Assembly (NCBI GenBank): GCA_977006965.1
Contig: OZ345364.1
Coordinates: 2,294,001-2,358,000 of the forward strand
DNA from: Phymatolithon calcareum
Lineage: Eukaryota; Rhodophyta; Florideophyceae; Hapalidiales
Reading direction: 5' to 3'
DNA length: 64,000 nt
Shown: piece by piece, positions 29,392 to 40,551 of the stretch
How the letters are laid out: each line of letters opens with the position of its first letter
Numbering within the stretch: position 1 is the stretch's first letter
The notes under the pieces: generated by a model
The model's input: only the letters and a program-made list of their open reading frames with translations
The model's database searches: none
Told to the model about the DNA's origin: nothing
Program-made: the position numbers and the translations under genes

Positions 29392-32300
29392 ATGGAGACG
29401 CATGCACAGCTTTTGCCGCATGCGGCCTACGTCTACCCGACCTTGGATGAAATGGATAGCTTATCATCCATAATTGCCAAGCATGCGAAGGATCTTTTCA
29501 GGTGTGGTGGAATTCTAATCATCCCGCCGGAAGGTTACGAGTCCCCGCCGTCGCGTCTCAAGGACACGTCCGAGTTTATTTGTCGCACACAATCTTTGCC
29601 ACAGGACGGATCAAAGCGTGGAGGCTCTCGAAAACTCAAGCAGCCTGTCGCATTCGATGTGACGAGGACGACCACGTTGAAGAAGTTTCGAACCCAGGCC
29701 GATAAGACGAAGAAGAAAGCTTTGGATGTCTATATGCTTCGAAAATTCGGCAGGAAAGCAGGGGACGAGAACCCTTTCGTAGAGGTTGCCGTCGTTGAGG
29801 GCGAATTCTGGTTCACGTTCAGAGAAGGTCAGAACAACAAACCTATCAACCTCAATTACGGCGTGGATGTTGAAGCGGAGGGTGCCTTCTCGCCCGATGA
29901 GCACAAATATGTTTCTTCAGGGGGCAAAACCCGTAAGGAGCTTGGCAACAAGGCGACACCCAAGGAGGAAACGACGGCAGTTGAAGAAGTGCCGTCCCAG
30001 TCCCATCCTAAACTCGCTGCACAAAGGGAAAACTTGGGGAACCCACAGCGAGTGACTTCACGTCCAGGTTCATCTCGTCAACACGCAGAAATGTTCCAAA
30101 AACAAGATGCTGATCTCACTCATCAAGACTCCTCACTTCAGCCTCAACGTCGCGGGGACGTTGCCCGTGGGGAACTTCTGTCTACTACTTTGACTCCTAA
30201 CATCGAGCCGTCGAACCCAAGTGTTGCCAACTTAGACCGCGCCGGAGAGACCACTAATCAACTACGAAACAACGTCTCGGATCCTAACCCGCTATCTAAC
30301 AAACAAGACCGTTCCAGTCAAGACAAGTTTGCTTCCATGGCGATGGCGAACAATCAGGTCCATCTCTCCTCCATGTCAACCATGCATGCGCAGCGACATG
30401 GCGGTGTCGCGGCAGGCACTGTCTCTGACTATGGACAACCTGCGGGTCCCGTGCATACCATGGAGAAGAAGAGCCAGGAACGCGAAGATGTCACAAGAGT
30501 CCCCCGTTTTGGAGATGATCCTATGACCAACGCTCGCCTTCAAGAGTCACGAGGTGGGCATGTAAATGGGCCGCCTGGCCAGTTGGACAACCAATCCGCA
30601 TTGGGCCAAGGGTCGTTCATTGGCAGTGGCCAAGATGGTACTGCTCAGAGAAATGCTCCGCTCGGTTCTGTCTTGTTGCAAGGCAGTGAAGCTTTTGGTA
30701 CGCAAGAAAGGGGTGAGTTCATGACAGTGAACCGCCCTCAGACGGATGCGAATAGTCAGGGCTACGTGTCCCAGCCAAAGCAACATGCCAATGCTTATTT
30801 TGATCCTCAAGCCCAGACGAGTCAATTTCAGAGCAGTATGCAGGGGGGCATGTATGACGCCTCGGACAAGACCCCTGTTGGGAATAGAAATTACTTGCAA
30901 GGTAATGTTCCCGACCGGTCCGCCCCATCGATGGTGATGTTGCCTCGTATTGATGTGCAAGGCAATCACTCCCAAGGCATCGGGTCACACATCGCGCCTG
31001 TTCAAGTAGGATTGAACATGGGTAACCAGATGCAAATGGCTAACATTGGCCCGAACCACCACGGCCACTATGCATCGCATGGGCGGTCAGATTTGTATCA
31101 GGCAAACACGGCCATCCCAAATGGCCCAGAGCATATGCTAGGACAGCAGCTTCGTCCTGTCGGCCGAGGTCCCGAGGTGCTGCCGAAAATGACGTCTTAT
31201 CCGCAAAATCACCAAGGGTACATGCGGCCGGGAAATAGTTTTCATCCGGAAGGTTCTCAAGGCCCCAATAATGGGAGTCAATACGGTCAAGCTTATGGAG
31301 TGCGACCGGTGCAACCTTCTGGTCATGACGTCATCCCACATGTGGCTCACGGGCATTATGGTAATGCCTCGAATGTAGAGATGCAACCGCGGCACCTCGT
31401 TCATGACTATTTTTCTCACGCGGTTAATACGTCGCAACCGGTGTTTGTGAATGACCGTCGGTCGTTTGCTGTCGGCATCCCAACGTCTCATCTCGGAATC
31501 CCGAATGCGGGCAACCACGCAAACGAGTTGCCCAATCCGCCTTCGATTCCGGCACACGTTCCTCAAGCGCGCAAAAGTTTGCCAAGTCTATTTGCGCCGA
31601 CGTCCATTGAGCAAATCTCTAGGGGCCCTCTTCCCGGAGGACCTGTTTTCAACAGGGAACTCGTGCCAATGAGCTCCGCGCCAAGTCGAACTTCAAAGGG
31701 ACTTCTCTCCGGCTGGTCTCCGCTTCCTCCTATTTCAAGCGGACTTGCAGAGCGGGCCGATACTCAAAGACTGTTTCACTCTGCAAATATCCCAGTATTT
31801 AACTCCTCTGGGACAGGGAGTTCTTCTGGAAGGGCTGGATTTCCGAACGTTGCACAAGCTGGGCATTCCAGTGCGTATCAGTATCCGTTCAATTCGAACG
31901 TTGCAATGGCGGCACCTCATTCTGTACCTCCGAAACGAGTCGCACCCACCTCGATTTCGATGCCCGTTGTGAACGCGGCCTCAGCGTCTGTCCACGCGGC
32001 GGGTGCCTCGTCTAGTGGCAATCATGCGATAGCGCCTGCGAACCCCGTTCCCGTGAATAACACCGCAGCGGATCCACGGGCACCCTTGCCGTCCATGGCG
32101 CGCTCTTCGACGATGCCTCAGCGCTCTCACCAACCAGGTAACTCTTCTGGGCATAGGAGGATTAACATCTTGCATGCTCGAAACGCGAATGACGGGCAGG
32201 ATGAAGAAGTTCTCGACGGCGGCGATGCGGAGGACGTGCTCAACCATATTTCGAAGCGATCGAGAGGGCCCCCAACCCCTGGTGTGAGCAATGTCCAAGG

Positions 32301-33807
32301 TTGGGCTCCCGTTCGCAAAATGCGAAGGATCGGGCCCATATCTCATGTCGGGAATATGAACAAGGATGGCATTCTCCGTCATCTTTTCTTGTTGCCGGGA
32401 ATTAACCATCCCATGTTTTATGTCGGTGGGCTTTTTACAAGGTTTTGCTGGCATACGGAGGATGGCTTTCTCAATTCGGCGTCATACTTGCACGCAGGCA
32501 GTGCGCCTAAAGTCTGGTACACGGTGCCCCCGTCTGAAGCCAGAAAGGTGGAACAGTTCGCCGCTCAGCACATTTACCATGACAGCTTGCTGGATGGGCC
32601 AGAAGCAGCTGCAAGATTGTTGAAGGGCAAGACAACCATGTTCGACCCGATTGAGATGCAGAAGTTCGGCATTAACGTGCACCGAATTGTGCACAAGCCG
32701 GGGACTATTGTTGTGACTGCACCTCGAGGCTACCACGCCGGGTTCAATTGCGGTTACAACGTGGCTGAAGCCGTCAATTTTGCGTCTGCATCATGGTTCC
32801 CGCATGGTCTTGAGGCCGCGCAACTTGGGCGAACTATCAAAGAGCAACTGCCAGTTCCCCGAGAAGCTCTCCTGTTTTTCGAGGCTCGCGATTTGTTGAG
32901 GCAGGTGGAGAAGTATGGCCTCCCCGAAGTTCGACGTAACCCTGAGAACGTCCAGACGGCAAAAGTGATTGCGGAACATATGGGGGATTTGATGAAGTCT
33001 GGAGAAGCAGCTATCTCCAAGTACGCGGAAAAGAGTGGCTGCAAAGTGATCCGGGCGAGAGACGCTGGACATTGCTTTGAGAGATGTGAGCAGAGCCCGG
33101 CGTTGCCGACGGGAATTCAGTGCGGCTATTGTAAGGATACAATGTTCTTCTACTCGGCCGTGTGCAGACAATGCGAGGACTTTCCGGACCTGGACGCGAT
33201 CGAGAAGCCATTTGGGCGTTGCTTCAGGCATTTTAGTTCCGGATTCGGAAAAATTTGCAGTAAGCCCAACCACGAAGTAATTGTGGTGCGTCGCGTCGAC
33301 CCGATTTTGCTTATTGACACCCTTGGAGGCATCGAGCGGATAGCCGGAATTATTGCGTCACCCGAGGAACAACTCGCCCGTTACGGGTACATCCGAGAAA
33401 GCGATACTCCAGTTCGACGGAATGTGTCCGATAATCGGTCTAAAAAGAAGCGTCCCGCTCTCCGCGTAATGATAGACTTGGCGAGGGCAGTGTTCCAAGC
33501 TGGACAGGAGGTTGCGGTGGAGGAGGCTGCGAAGAACGCGGAAGACGATCCGGCGAAAGAGGAGAAGAAGCGGAAACGCAAGTCTCCGGGTAAGCAACCG
33601 AACAAGAAGGAATCGACGAGTGACGTCGACGTTGAGATTGACTCACGGAGTAAGTTACTTTCTGAGGACGATCCCACTACTCCAGAGGAGCCTAGGCCCA
33701 AGCGGCGAAGAAATGAGGATCCTGATGCTGAGGATAAACCGAGTCGTCGATCCAGCAGAAGATCGAGCCGAAGATCGAGCCGCCAAAGTTCGGTGGCTCC
33801 GGAATGA
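29392..33807 (+). CDS. JmjN/JmjC histone lysine demethylase
   Basis: 1471-aa single-exon protein. Residues about 12-50 resemble JmjN (YVYPTLDEMDSLSSIIAKH ... GILIIPP). Residues about 150-960 are low-complexity, rich in Gln, Asn, His, Gly, Ser and Pro. The JmjC domain covers about 985-1140 with the Fe(II) ligands His1021 and Glu1023 (FCWHTEDG) and His1115 (GYHAGFNCG), and the LHAGSAPKVWYTVPP and NVAEAVNFA blocks shared with KDM4/KDM5. A Cys/His cluster at about 1215-1300 (ERCEQSP, CGYCKD, VCRQCEDF, GRCFRHF) resembles the C5HC2 zinc finger of KDM5. The tail is Lys/Arg/Glu-rich with RSSRRSSRRSSR repeats. No ARID or PHD is visible. Expected activity is 2-oxoglutarate-dependent removal of methyl groups from histone H3 lysines; the site cannot be fixed from sequence. 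Confidence 0.92.
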   Translation: METHAQLLPHAAYVYPTLDEMDSLSSIIAKHAKDLFRCGGILIIPPEGYESPPSRLKDTSEFICRTQSLPQDGSKRGGSRKLKQPVAFDVTRTTTLKKFRTQADKTKKKALDVYMLRKFGRKAGDENPFVEVAVVEGEFWFTFREGQNNKPINLNYGVDVEAEGAFSPDEHKYVSSGGKTRKELGNKATPKEETTAVEEVPSQSHPKLAAQRENLGNPQRVTSRPGSSRQHAEMFQKQDADLTHQDSSLQPQRRGDVARGELLSTTLTPNIEPSNPSVANLDRAGETTNQLRNNVSDPNPLSNKQDRSSQDKFASMAMANNQVHLSSMSTMHAQRHGGVAAGTVSDYGQPAGPVHTMEKKSQEREDVTRVPRFGDDPMTNARLQESRGGHVNGPPGQLDNQSALGQGSFIGSGQDGTAQRNAPLGSVLLQGSEAFGTQERGEFMTVNRPQTDANSQGYVSQPKQHANAYFDPQAQTSQFQSSMQGGMYDASDKTPVGNRNYLQGNVPDRSAPSMVMLPRIDVQGNHSQGIGSHIAPVQVGLNMGNQMQMANIGPNHHGHYASHGRSDLYQANTAIPNGPEHMLGQQLRPVGRGPEVLPKMTSYPQNHQGYMRPGNSFHPEGSQGPNNGSQYGQAYGVRPVQPSGHDVIPHVAHGHYGNASNVEMQPRHLVHDYFSHAVNTSQPVFVNDRRSFAVGIPTSHLGIPNAGNHANELPNPPSIPAHVPQARKSLPSLFAPTSIEQISRGPLPGGPVFNRELVPMSSAPSRTSKGLLSGWSPLPPISSGLAERADTQRLFHSANIPVFNSSGTGSSSGRAGFPNVAQAGHSSAYQYPFNSNVAMAAPHSVPPKRVAPTSISMPVVNAASASVHAAGASSSGNHAIAPANPVPVNNTAADPRAPLPSMARSSTMPQRSHQPGNSSGHRRINILHARNANDGQDEEVLDGGDAEDVLNHISKRSRGPPTPGVSNVQGWAPVRKMRRIGPISHVGNMNKDGILRHLFLLPGINHPMFYVGGLFTRFCWHTEDGFLNSASYLHAGSAPKVWYTVPPSEARKVEQFAAQHIYHDSLLDGPEAAARLLKGKTTMFDPIEMQKFGINVHRIVHKPGTIVVTAPRGYHAGFNCGYNVAEAVNFASASWFPHGLEAAQLGRTIKEQLPVPREALLFFEARDLLRQVEKYGLPEVRRNPENVQTAKVIAEHMGDLMKSGEAAISKYAEKSGCKVIRARDAGHCFERCEQSPALPTGIQCGYCKDTMFFYSAVCRQCEDFPDLDAIEKPFGRCFRHFSSGFGKICSKPNHEVIVVRRVDPILLIDTLGGIERIAGIIASPEEQLARYGYIRESDTPVRRNVSDNRSKKKRPALRVMIDLARAVFQAGQEVAVEEAAKNAEDDPAKEEKKRKRKSPGKQPNKKESTSDVDVEIDSRSKLLSEDDPTTPEEPRPKRRRNEDPDAEDKPSRRSSRRSSRRSSRQSSVAPE

Positions 33808-34330
33808 GTGTTGGAACACTTGCTGAAAGTTGCAATCTGTTTGCGGAAAAAGACTCACAACTAAGCTCGGCATAACTGTCGTATTATTCTCTTTTCGTAA
33901 TGACGAAATGAGCTCTTCACTTGAGCGGCTTAAGAAATTAATTTCTCATAGATTATCTATTTTATACAGCAACTGACTCCGACAGGGAGCGAAGTAAACA
34001 GTAACCTTGAGACACGAAGAACACCACACGTCGCCCTGTTTTTGTTCCTCTGAAGACCTCACCCTTAGAGCTGATGGATTCTGCGGGCGTCGGCCGAAGA
34101 GGACGACGACCGAAGTCGTCCCCTGACCGACACACTGTTCAGACTCGTTTGAATTGTGAAGTGGAGAATAAAAAGGCCTGCCAGATGGCAGTTCAGAAAA
34201 TTTTTATGAGGTATTCTGTCTGGTGAATCGACAGCCCAGTCTAACGATCAAGTGTTTATGAACCAAAAGTTTAGGGGCAAAACACAGGAAAAAATGAAAC
34301 GAAACACGAGTCCTCCAATTCCACTAACGC
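33808..34330. other. Intergenic, convergent 3' flanks
   Basis: Convergent interval between the JmjC gene and the SAM synthetase gene. It has a GC-rich partly self-complementary stretch near 34088-34115 (CGTCGGCCGAAGAGGACGACG). No gene seen. Confidence 0.4.
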
Positions 34331-35503
34331 CTAGAACTCGAGTTTCTTCGGGGTCTCCCACGTGAAGTCGGGATCGTCACGACCAAAGTGACCGTACGCC
34401 GCAGTCTTGGAATAAATCGGGCGAAGAAGGTTAAGGTCACGGATGATGCGGCCGGGACGCAGGTCAAAATTCTTCTTGACAATCTCCGTAATCTCAGAGT
34501 CTGTCTTCTTACCAGTGCCATAGGTGTCGACAAAAACAGACAGCGGCTCAGCAATACCAATAGCATACGACACCTGCACAAGACAACGGTCGGCAAGTTC
34601 GGCGGCAACAATCGACTTGGCAACCCAACGCGCGGCGTAAGCGGCGGAACGGTCAACCTTGGTCGGATCCTTCCCGGAGAAGGCGCCACCTCCGTGAGCA
34701 CCCCATCCACCATAGGTGTCGATAATAATTTTGCGACCGGTAAGACCGGCATCACCCTCCGGACCACCGATGACGAACCGACCGGAAGGATTGAGATGGA
34801 AAATGGTCTTATCGTCGAGCAAATGGTTGGGAATAACTACCTTAATAACCTTCTCCATAAGATCGGCACGAATCTTCTCGTTCGTCACCTCCTCATTATG
34901 CTGCGTTGAAATGAGAACGGTGTGCACACGAATCGGGGTAATTTTGCCATTGGCACTCTTCTTATATTCCATGGTGACCTGCGTTTTGCCGTCCGGACGA
35001 ACCCAGGGACAGATTCCTTCCTTGCGAACCTTGGTTAACTGATAGCCGAGTTTGTTGGCGAGTGAACTGGTCAATGGCATAAGATCAGGACTTTCATTTG
35101 TGGCGTATCCAAACATAATACCCTGATCTCCTGCACCGACATCCTCAGATGACCGTCCGACATGCACTCCCTGGGCAATGTCGGGAGATTGGGCGTGAAT
35201 TTCAACAAGAACTCGACAGGTACGATAGTCAAGTCCCTTTTCCTCAGCGTCAAAACCGATTTTCTCAATTGCCGCACGAATTACCTTCTCGTAATCGATC
35301 TTGGCGGAACTGGTGATTTCACCCATGCACATCACCATTCCGGTTTTTGACGCGGTTTCGCAAGCCACCTTGGACCATTCATCCTGCTCGAGACAGGCAT
35401 CCAGAACGGCGTCCGACACCTGGTCGCAAAGCTTGTCGGGATGTCCTTCGTTCACACTCTCGCTCGTGAACAGAAAGGTACTGTCTTCAACTGGGGCGGT
35501 CAT
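34331..35503 (-). CDS. SAM/metK family: S-adenosylmethionine synthetase
   Basis: 390 aa, the usual length for eukaryotic methionine adenosyltransferase, with no introns. It makes S-adenosylmethionine from methionine and ATP. Diagnostic blocks are all present: [20 protein letters not shown] near the N terminus (substrate and metal binding), [32 protein letters not shown] and [16 protein letters not shown] (phosphate loop). The C terminus ([11 protein letters not shown]) ends as in plant enzymes. No transit peptide is present, so it should be cytosolic. It would supply methyl groups for chromatin and other methylation in the cell, a general link only. Confidence 0.98.
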   Translation of the reverse strand: MTAPVEDSTFLFTSESVNEGHPDKLCDQVSDAVLDACLEQDEWSKVACETASKTGMVMCMGEITSSAKIDYEKVIRAAIEKIGFDAEEKGLDYRTCRVLVEIHAQSPDIAQGVHVGRSSEDVGAGDQGIMFGYATNESPDLMPLTSSLANKLGYQLTKVRKEGICPWVRPDGKTQVTMEYKKSANGKITPIRVHTVLISTQHNEEVTNEKIRADLMEKVIKVVIPNHLLDDKTIFHLNPSGRFVIGGPEGDAGLTGRKIIIDTYGGWGAHGGGAFSGKDPTKVDRSAAYAARWVAKSIVAAELADRCLVQVSYAIGIAEPLSVFVDTYGTGKKTDSEITEIVKKNFDLRPGRIIRDLNLLRPIYSKTAAYGHFGRDDPDFTWETPKKLEF

Positions 35504-37811
35504 TTTGAGGATTGTCCTTGACGATGGAAGCAGTCGAGGGTTGGGAAGGAAGTAGTGTCTGTCGGTGGGTTGTACAGACAGGCGTTTGGTTTTAGATGTG
35601 GTGTGGGCGGCCGGCGACCGAGATTTATTGGGAAAAAGTTGCAGCAGCTGCTGGTGTGATGTGATTAATCACAGCAGCTACGGTTACAACGGTAAGTTAG
35701 GCAGGGCAGGAATTGCTGTCAGCTGGACATGAATTATCAAAGGAGGCCACGATTTCAACGGTTCTTTCGATAGTGGGCCATGTGCTCCAGTTTCGTCATC
35801 GACTTCTGTGCATCCAATTATATCTCCATCCTAAAATCCAAGTATACCCGCCACTGACTGACGGCGTGGAAATTTTGATTTTTTCAACTTTTGTGCTCAA
35901 TTATTTTTGTGGTCAGGGTTGTTGCGTACAGTACACGACGAATATAAAATTTAGGCGCCTGCTCGTTGCGTCGTCACAACAGGGAGCCGAATTGAAAAAC
36001 GAGGCTTGTCTTTCTTGTTTTTCGATGTATTTTCGGGATCTAGATCTTTGAAGCGAAAGCTGTCGTTGTTCAGTGTTCGCAGTCAGCTTACGAATATTCA
36101 CACGTTAGCCAACCATATACTCTCGGCGCATATAAATCTAGTTGACGAGCAATCAAAATTCTTGGATGTAAAAATCCTGTTTTACTCTATCACCATTGGA
36201 TATATTTCTTGATTTCATTTGCCGACAGTACACGGCACATGAGACGTGCCCATTGGCCAAACACGAGTACTGTACAGTATAAGCTAGGACTCGTATCAAA
36301 GAATTGAAATTTTTTGAAAAAATTCCAAACTCGCAAACGCAGTGACGTGGCAGTCGTATTTTTCTTCCGAAGACCTCACCACAAAGAATCATGACATCGT
36401 TTCTACAGTAGACGCAAATGTGCATCCTCGTCCTCACCATCTACAAGGGCGCACCGGCGGTGGAACATGCAGAATAACTTTCGATCCCTTGTAGCTGGAA
36501 AGCGAAGGTGAATTTTTAAGCTCAACCATGACAGGGAGGCCGACGGTGCGAAGACTGCTGCCTGTCACCGTCCTCATTACCCAAGAAGTCCTCTCTCTGT
36601 ACACTCAGGGTAGGGTCTTTCCCGTCCTGGCATTGTAAACCCTGTCTGCCCTGCAGTCCAATTCTGAATACTTTCACAACAATGTAGTTGAAATCGGGTT
36701 CAATTTCATTTCATGTTCTCCGGGCCCTCGGCGTTCTTCCTGTCGCTACCAGCGTCACATATCGAATTCCTGACGGGTATGCTTCTGGGTCTGTCCGTTC
36801 ACGGACACATCCATCATGGATGGATCGCTCCTAATGTTGATCTTTCCTGCCCCGCCTCTTGCTCTGCATCGTGCGACCGCGGGATGATGATCTCGCGGCT
36901 TTCGATCTCCGTCCAGCTTCGGCAAATTTATCGTTCGATTCGACGATGCGATGCAACCATAATTGAGCTGCAGAATGCCCGGATCGCACAGTGCAAGAGC
37001 CGTAGCGAAATTCAGACCGACTCTATGGCACCGCCGGTCGTAACCCTTTGCACGCGCAGCCACCCATCTCCTCGAGAGCAGGAATCTTGGGTTTAGATGC
37101 AAAGAGTTACGCAGGGCGGTACTGTCATTGAAAGAACTTCAACTGCGAATGCACATGCATTCTTTAATTTAAAAGCGATATTCATCAACTCCATCACCGT
37201 TGAGCCGTGATGCAGCAGATAAATCTACAGTGCATTACCGAAACCGTAAGGTCGGTAAGTCTTCGTTTACAGCTGCATCTGAAATACCGCAGCCGTGCCC
37301 AGGGTGGAATTCTTGGCGGCATCCAATCCCAGCACTGCCCAATATCATGCTTCGCTCTGTGACCTCATTGTGAAGCAGGATGAACGACCACATATCGATT
37401 CTGTCCAATAACGGAGTAGTCCCTTCAAGCAGCGGTGTACTTGAACATGCGATGCAGTCGGAAGTTAACGGAGAGCTTCTGCCCATGATGGTGCGAGCCA
37501 GAAGCAGCGTCGCATTGGACAAGTGCATTTTAGTCCGTGCAAGGGAAAGGTGAATCGAAAAAGTCGAATCGGAAAGTCGGCAGCACATTTGCTTGTGTCA
37601 TCGGATGACGACGAAACTATCTGCGCACATGCATGTGAGCGACGTAAATGCTGGACAGGAACAGTGAGTATCCGAGAGCAACACCATCTTAGCCGAAAAT
37701 TTCGCCCCTCCTGTTTCATCAACTGACTGCACAACAAACCACGAGCACTTACATTCGTTTTACAATACAACACAATGCGTTAAGGAAAGAAATATTCTAA
37801 ATCGCAACACC
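35504..37811. other. Intergenic, 2.3 kb, no gene seen
   Basis: The promoter of the SAM synthetase gene should lie in the first few hundred bases; TGTGATTAATCACA at about 35659-35672 is a 14-bp palindrome that could be a protein-binding site (inference). TACAGTAC near 35926, TACTGTACAGTATA near 36270 and TACAGTAGAC near 36411 continue the window-wide motif. ORFs of 95-127 aa between 36150 and 37770 overlap on both strands and lack motifs. Confidence 0.4.
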
Positions 37812-39080
37812 TCACAGCCCCACCAATTTCGCGCTCATCTCCCACAATTTCTCAGCCTTTTCCGCCTCCCTCTCCGTCGGCGGAATGGGCGTTGGCACAG
37901 TATCCGCCGTCCCCTTAAGATAGCTTCCTTTCCACTGCCAGTATTTCCCCGAGTCTCCAAATCTCGGATCCACCGCAAGCAAAGCAACCCGTCTCCCAGC
38001 CTCCTCAACTGACACATACTGCTTGGTAACATACTTCTGAAACAGAGGGAAGAACCATCGGAACCATCCCCGTTTCTCCCTGAACAATTCGCTCTCCGCA
38101 ATACACCCCGGAAATACCGCTGAAACGACCACGCCATCACGTGCAAACCGACGGTTCATCTCCGCCATCGTCAATACATTACACACCTTACTATCCTTAT
38201 ACGCCTTAGTAGGTTCAAAGGCCTTCCCATCAATCGTCCCCGATCCATGCTCCATCCCCGAAAGATCGCCCAGATCCGCCTGCGGCGGTACCTTCCCTGC
38301 AATAGTATCTGGATTATGCGTCTGAGTGGCGAGAAACACAATGCGTCCAGTAGTCATCTTCAGTTTCGGTAGAAGCAGATTGGCAAGTAGAAAATGACCG
38401 AGATGATTCACTTGTAACGTCTCGTCGAATCCATCCCCGGTCAACCTTGGCGCCTTGTCGCGCGGATGCCACGTCGCGGCATTGCAGACAAGCGCATCCA
38501 GACCGCGGTAGTTACCGCGCTGGAAGGCGATGACAAATTCGCGAACGGACGCTAAGGAGGAGAGATCGAGCGGCAGAACGGAGAAGGCGCCCGCCGGAAG
38601 ATCTAGTTCCGCGGCGCCGGCGAGCGCTTTGGAAGGGTTCCGAACCGCCATCACGACATGAACATCGGGACGGGCGGCAAGTTCGCGTGCTGCAAATAAC
38701 CCTATGGAGGAAGAGGCGCCCGTCACGATCACCGTGCGCGCGCGGGAAGGGTCGACGAAGGTTGGGGCAGGTGCCGCGGCCGGCGCGGAAGCAGTCATGC
38801 GAGGGACGAGAGGGGTGGCAGCTAGGCGGGCACAGGTCGGACGACCGGCGAAGGTGGAGCGGGTGAGATGGACATTGCAATGCGCGCGTGAGGACGCGGT
38901 GTGCAGTGGGGCAACAGTTGCAGTTTGAAAAGCGGTGGGAGGCATTTTTGTAGTCATTGGTGTGGCAGGATGGACTGCGATTGAGAGAGATAAGGTTGCG
39001 GGACAAAACACGGAAAAGGAGTTCTTGCCCTCCAGCTCGGTGCGGGGATCGAGCGGCAGGTGCGATCTCGGGGTGGACAC
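37812..39080 (-). CDS. POR: Light-dependent protochlorophyllide reductase
   Basis: A short-chain dehydrogenase that reduces protochlorophyllide to chlorophyllide with NADPH and light, in the plastid. The 422-aa frame starts with an Ala/Ser/Thr/Arg-rich segment fitting a transit peptide; Met1, Met42 and Met46 are possible starts, and the later two (38957, 38945) give a more typical leader. Family blocks are clear: NHLGHFLLANLLLPKL, PPQADLGDLSGM, the catalytic YKDSKVCN, FPGCIAESELFRE, FPLFQKYVTKQYVS. The NADPH-binding motif reads TGASSSIG, with Ser where the family normally has Gly (TGASSGLG). Isolated single gene; neighbours are unrelated. Confidence 0.95.
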   Translation of the reverse strand: MSTPRSHLPLDPRTELEGKNSFSVFCPATLSLSIAVHPATPMTTKMPPTAFQTATVAPLHTASSRAHCNVHLTRSTFAGRPTCARLAATPLVPRMTASAPAAAPAPTFVDPSRARTVIVTGASSSIGLFAARELAARPDVHVVMAVRNPSKALAGAAELDLPAGAFSVLPLDLSSLASVREFVIAFQRGNYRGLDALVCNAATWHPRDKAPRLTGDGFDETLQVNHLGHFLLANLLLPKLKMTTGRIVFLATQTHNPDTIAGKVPPQADLGDLSGMEHGSGTIDGKAFEPTKAYKDSKVCNVLTMAEMNRRFARDGVVVSAVFPGCIAESELFREKRGWFRWFFPLFQKYVTKQYVSVEEAGRRVALLAVDPRFGDSGKYWQWKGSYLKGTADTVPTPIPPTEREAEKAEKLWEMSAKLVGL

Positions 39081-40314
39081 GGGCGGCGAAGGAGATTGCG
39101 AGAGTGATTGAACGGATGTGATTGGGGATTTTTCAGTGAAGAGGCGCTGAAAAATGGTAAATTGTGAAAATAATTTGGTTTAACATGTCGACGGTTCGTT
39201 GTACCTCATAAACGAGCTGGTTTTGGAAGCGGACCATATAATGAGTTAAATATGAGCTGTCGGACCACTGCATAACCAGTTCATTTTCAAGTAGCCTTAT
39301 TACAACTTTAAAAAGTTGTAATAAGGCTACTTGAAAATGCAGTGAACAGGATAACTTTATGGTGGACAGGAGTTTAGGGAAAAGGCAGGGTTTTATTGAC
39401 AAATTTCGTTATCAGTCAGGACAATGCATTTGCGGATTGCTCGAAAAAATGTTAGACAGGAACCTACAAATAGGCGACAAAAATGTAGAAGTATTCAGAG
39501 CCATAATTACTCAAGATGGTCGGGTTTGCTGCTGGATTGATACTATGTAGAAATAAAGCATTTCCCTGCGAGCCCCATCGGGGAGAAAGCATTTTGCATA
39601 CGTACTATGTTGAATTGAAGATAATCCCCTGCAAAGAAAGCAGCACTCTCAGCAGTCTTAGCTCAGAGATTACTTGATGATGTTTTGAGAATTGGAATAC
39701 CAGTCCATTGTGTCTTTTTCTTCACACGGTAGGACGGGACTTGCAAGTCGAGTTATACGAAATTCAGATGTGGAACACGACAGTTAAACAGGAATCCTGC
39801 AAAAGATCCAAGTCTAATGCTCATGTAGCATGCCTCAGTTCTCAAGTCTGCTAGTTAAGTACAACCTGACGAACCTGGCTGGCCAAGAAAATACCCCGAA
39901 CCTTTTTTCGTCCATACTGTACAAAAATGGATTTGCCAGTCGTTTGGACCGGCAATGCCCGAATGGACCTTTTCGTGCAGTGTTGCCGGATATCGTGAAA
40001 CAGAAGACTCAACAGGAGGCTGCACCGGTCAGGCGACAGCGGGTGAATTCACCTCTATTTATTGGACAGTAGCACCTGAGACGGTCGACGGGAGGCAGAG
40101 GAAGAGGTAGAACGAGCCGTTGTCTCGTTTTTAGTACTGTTTTGTTAGTTCGAAGCGCTGAAATAGAAATGAAGGCCATGCCGGCGTCCAGCTTTGCAAG
40201 CGGGATGGACTCACGTCAGGGCTGAAACAATAATCATAGAAGGCAGTTGATCACCTTTCTCCGGCTTCTTCATCAATATACCTGTCTGGCGGGAAGGGCA
40301 AAAAACTTTGTGCA
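39081..40314. other. Intergenic with hairpin
   Basis: Divergent-side interval of the POR gene up to tRNA-Ser. It includes the hairpin at 39282-39339 and TACTGTAC at about 39914. ORFs of 63-80 aa are unrecognised. Confidence 0.4.
39282..39339. repeat. Perfect hairpin, 27-bp arms
   Basis: The arm CATTTTCAAGTAGCCTTATT... (39282-39308) is matched exactly by 39313-39339 across a 4-nt TAAA loop. Confidence 0.97.
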
Positions 40315-40408
40315 CGACAACGGAGAGATTCGAACTCTCGCTCCCGAGGGAATTGGATTAGCAGTCCAACGCCTTCAATGTGTAATCTAACCACTCGGCC
40401 ACGTTGTC
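40315..40408 (-). tRNA. tRNA-Ser (GCT) with D-loop insertion
   Basis: Minus strand: acceptor GACAACG/CGTTGTC, discriminator G, D arm GCCGAGTGGTTA...AGGC, anticodon stem/loop TTGGA-CTGCTAA-TCCAA with anticodon GCT, a long variable arm (CCCTCGGGAG), and T arm GAGAG-TTCGAAT-CTCTC. All expected Ser features are intact except 13 extra bases (GATTACACATTGA, or an equivalent phase) in the D loop. Removing them leaves a normal tRNA-Ser. The anticodon loop itself is uninterrupted. Confidence 0.93.
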
Positions 40409-40551
40409 ATAGACTTTGGGCACTCAAATGTGAGTTGGATTCAAGCCCAGATTCATGGGTATATATTGACCATACACGGGAAAACCTACGGTGACCACAA
40501 ACTCGTGCAACCTGGTGCAATCCTAGCCGTTCACAATTTCCAGATCCGATC

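Noticed and set aside
36713-37773. ORFs of 95-127 aa between SAM synthetase and POR
   Set aside because: Both strands open in overlapping frames, no motifs, no consistent start; treated as chance.
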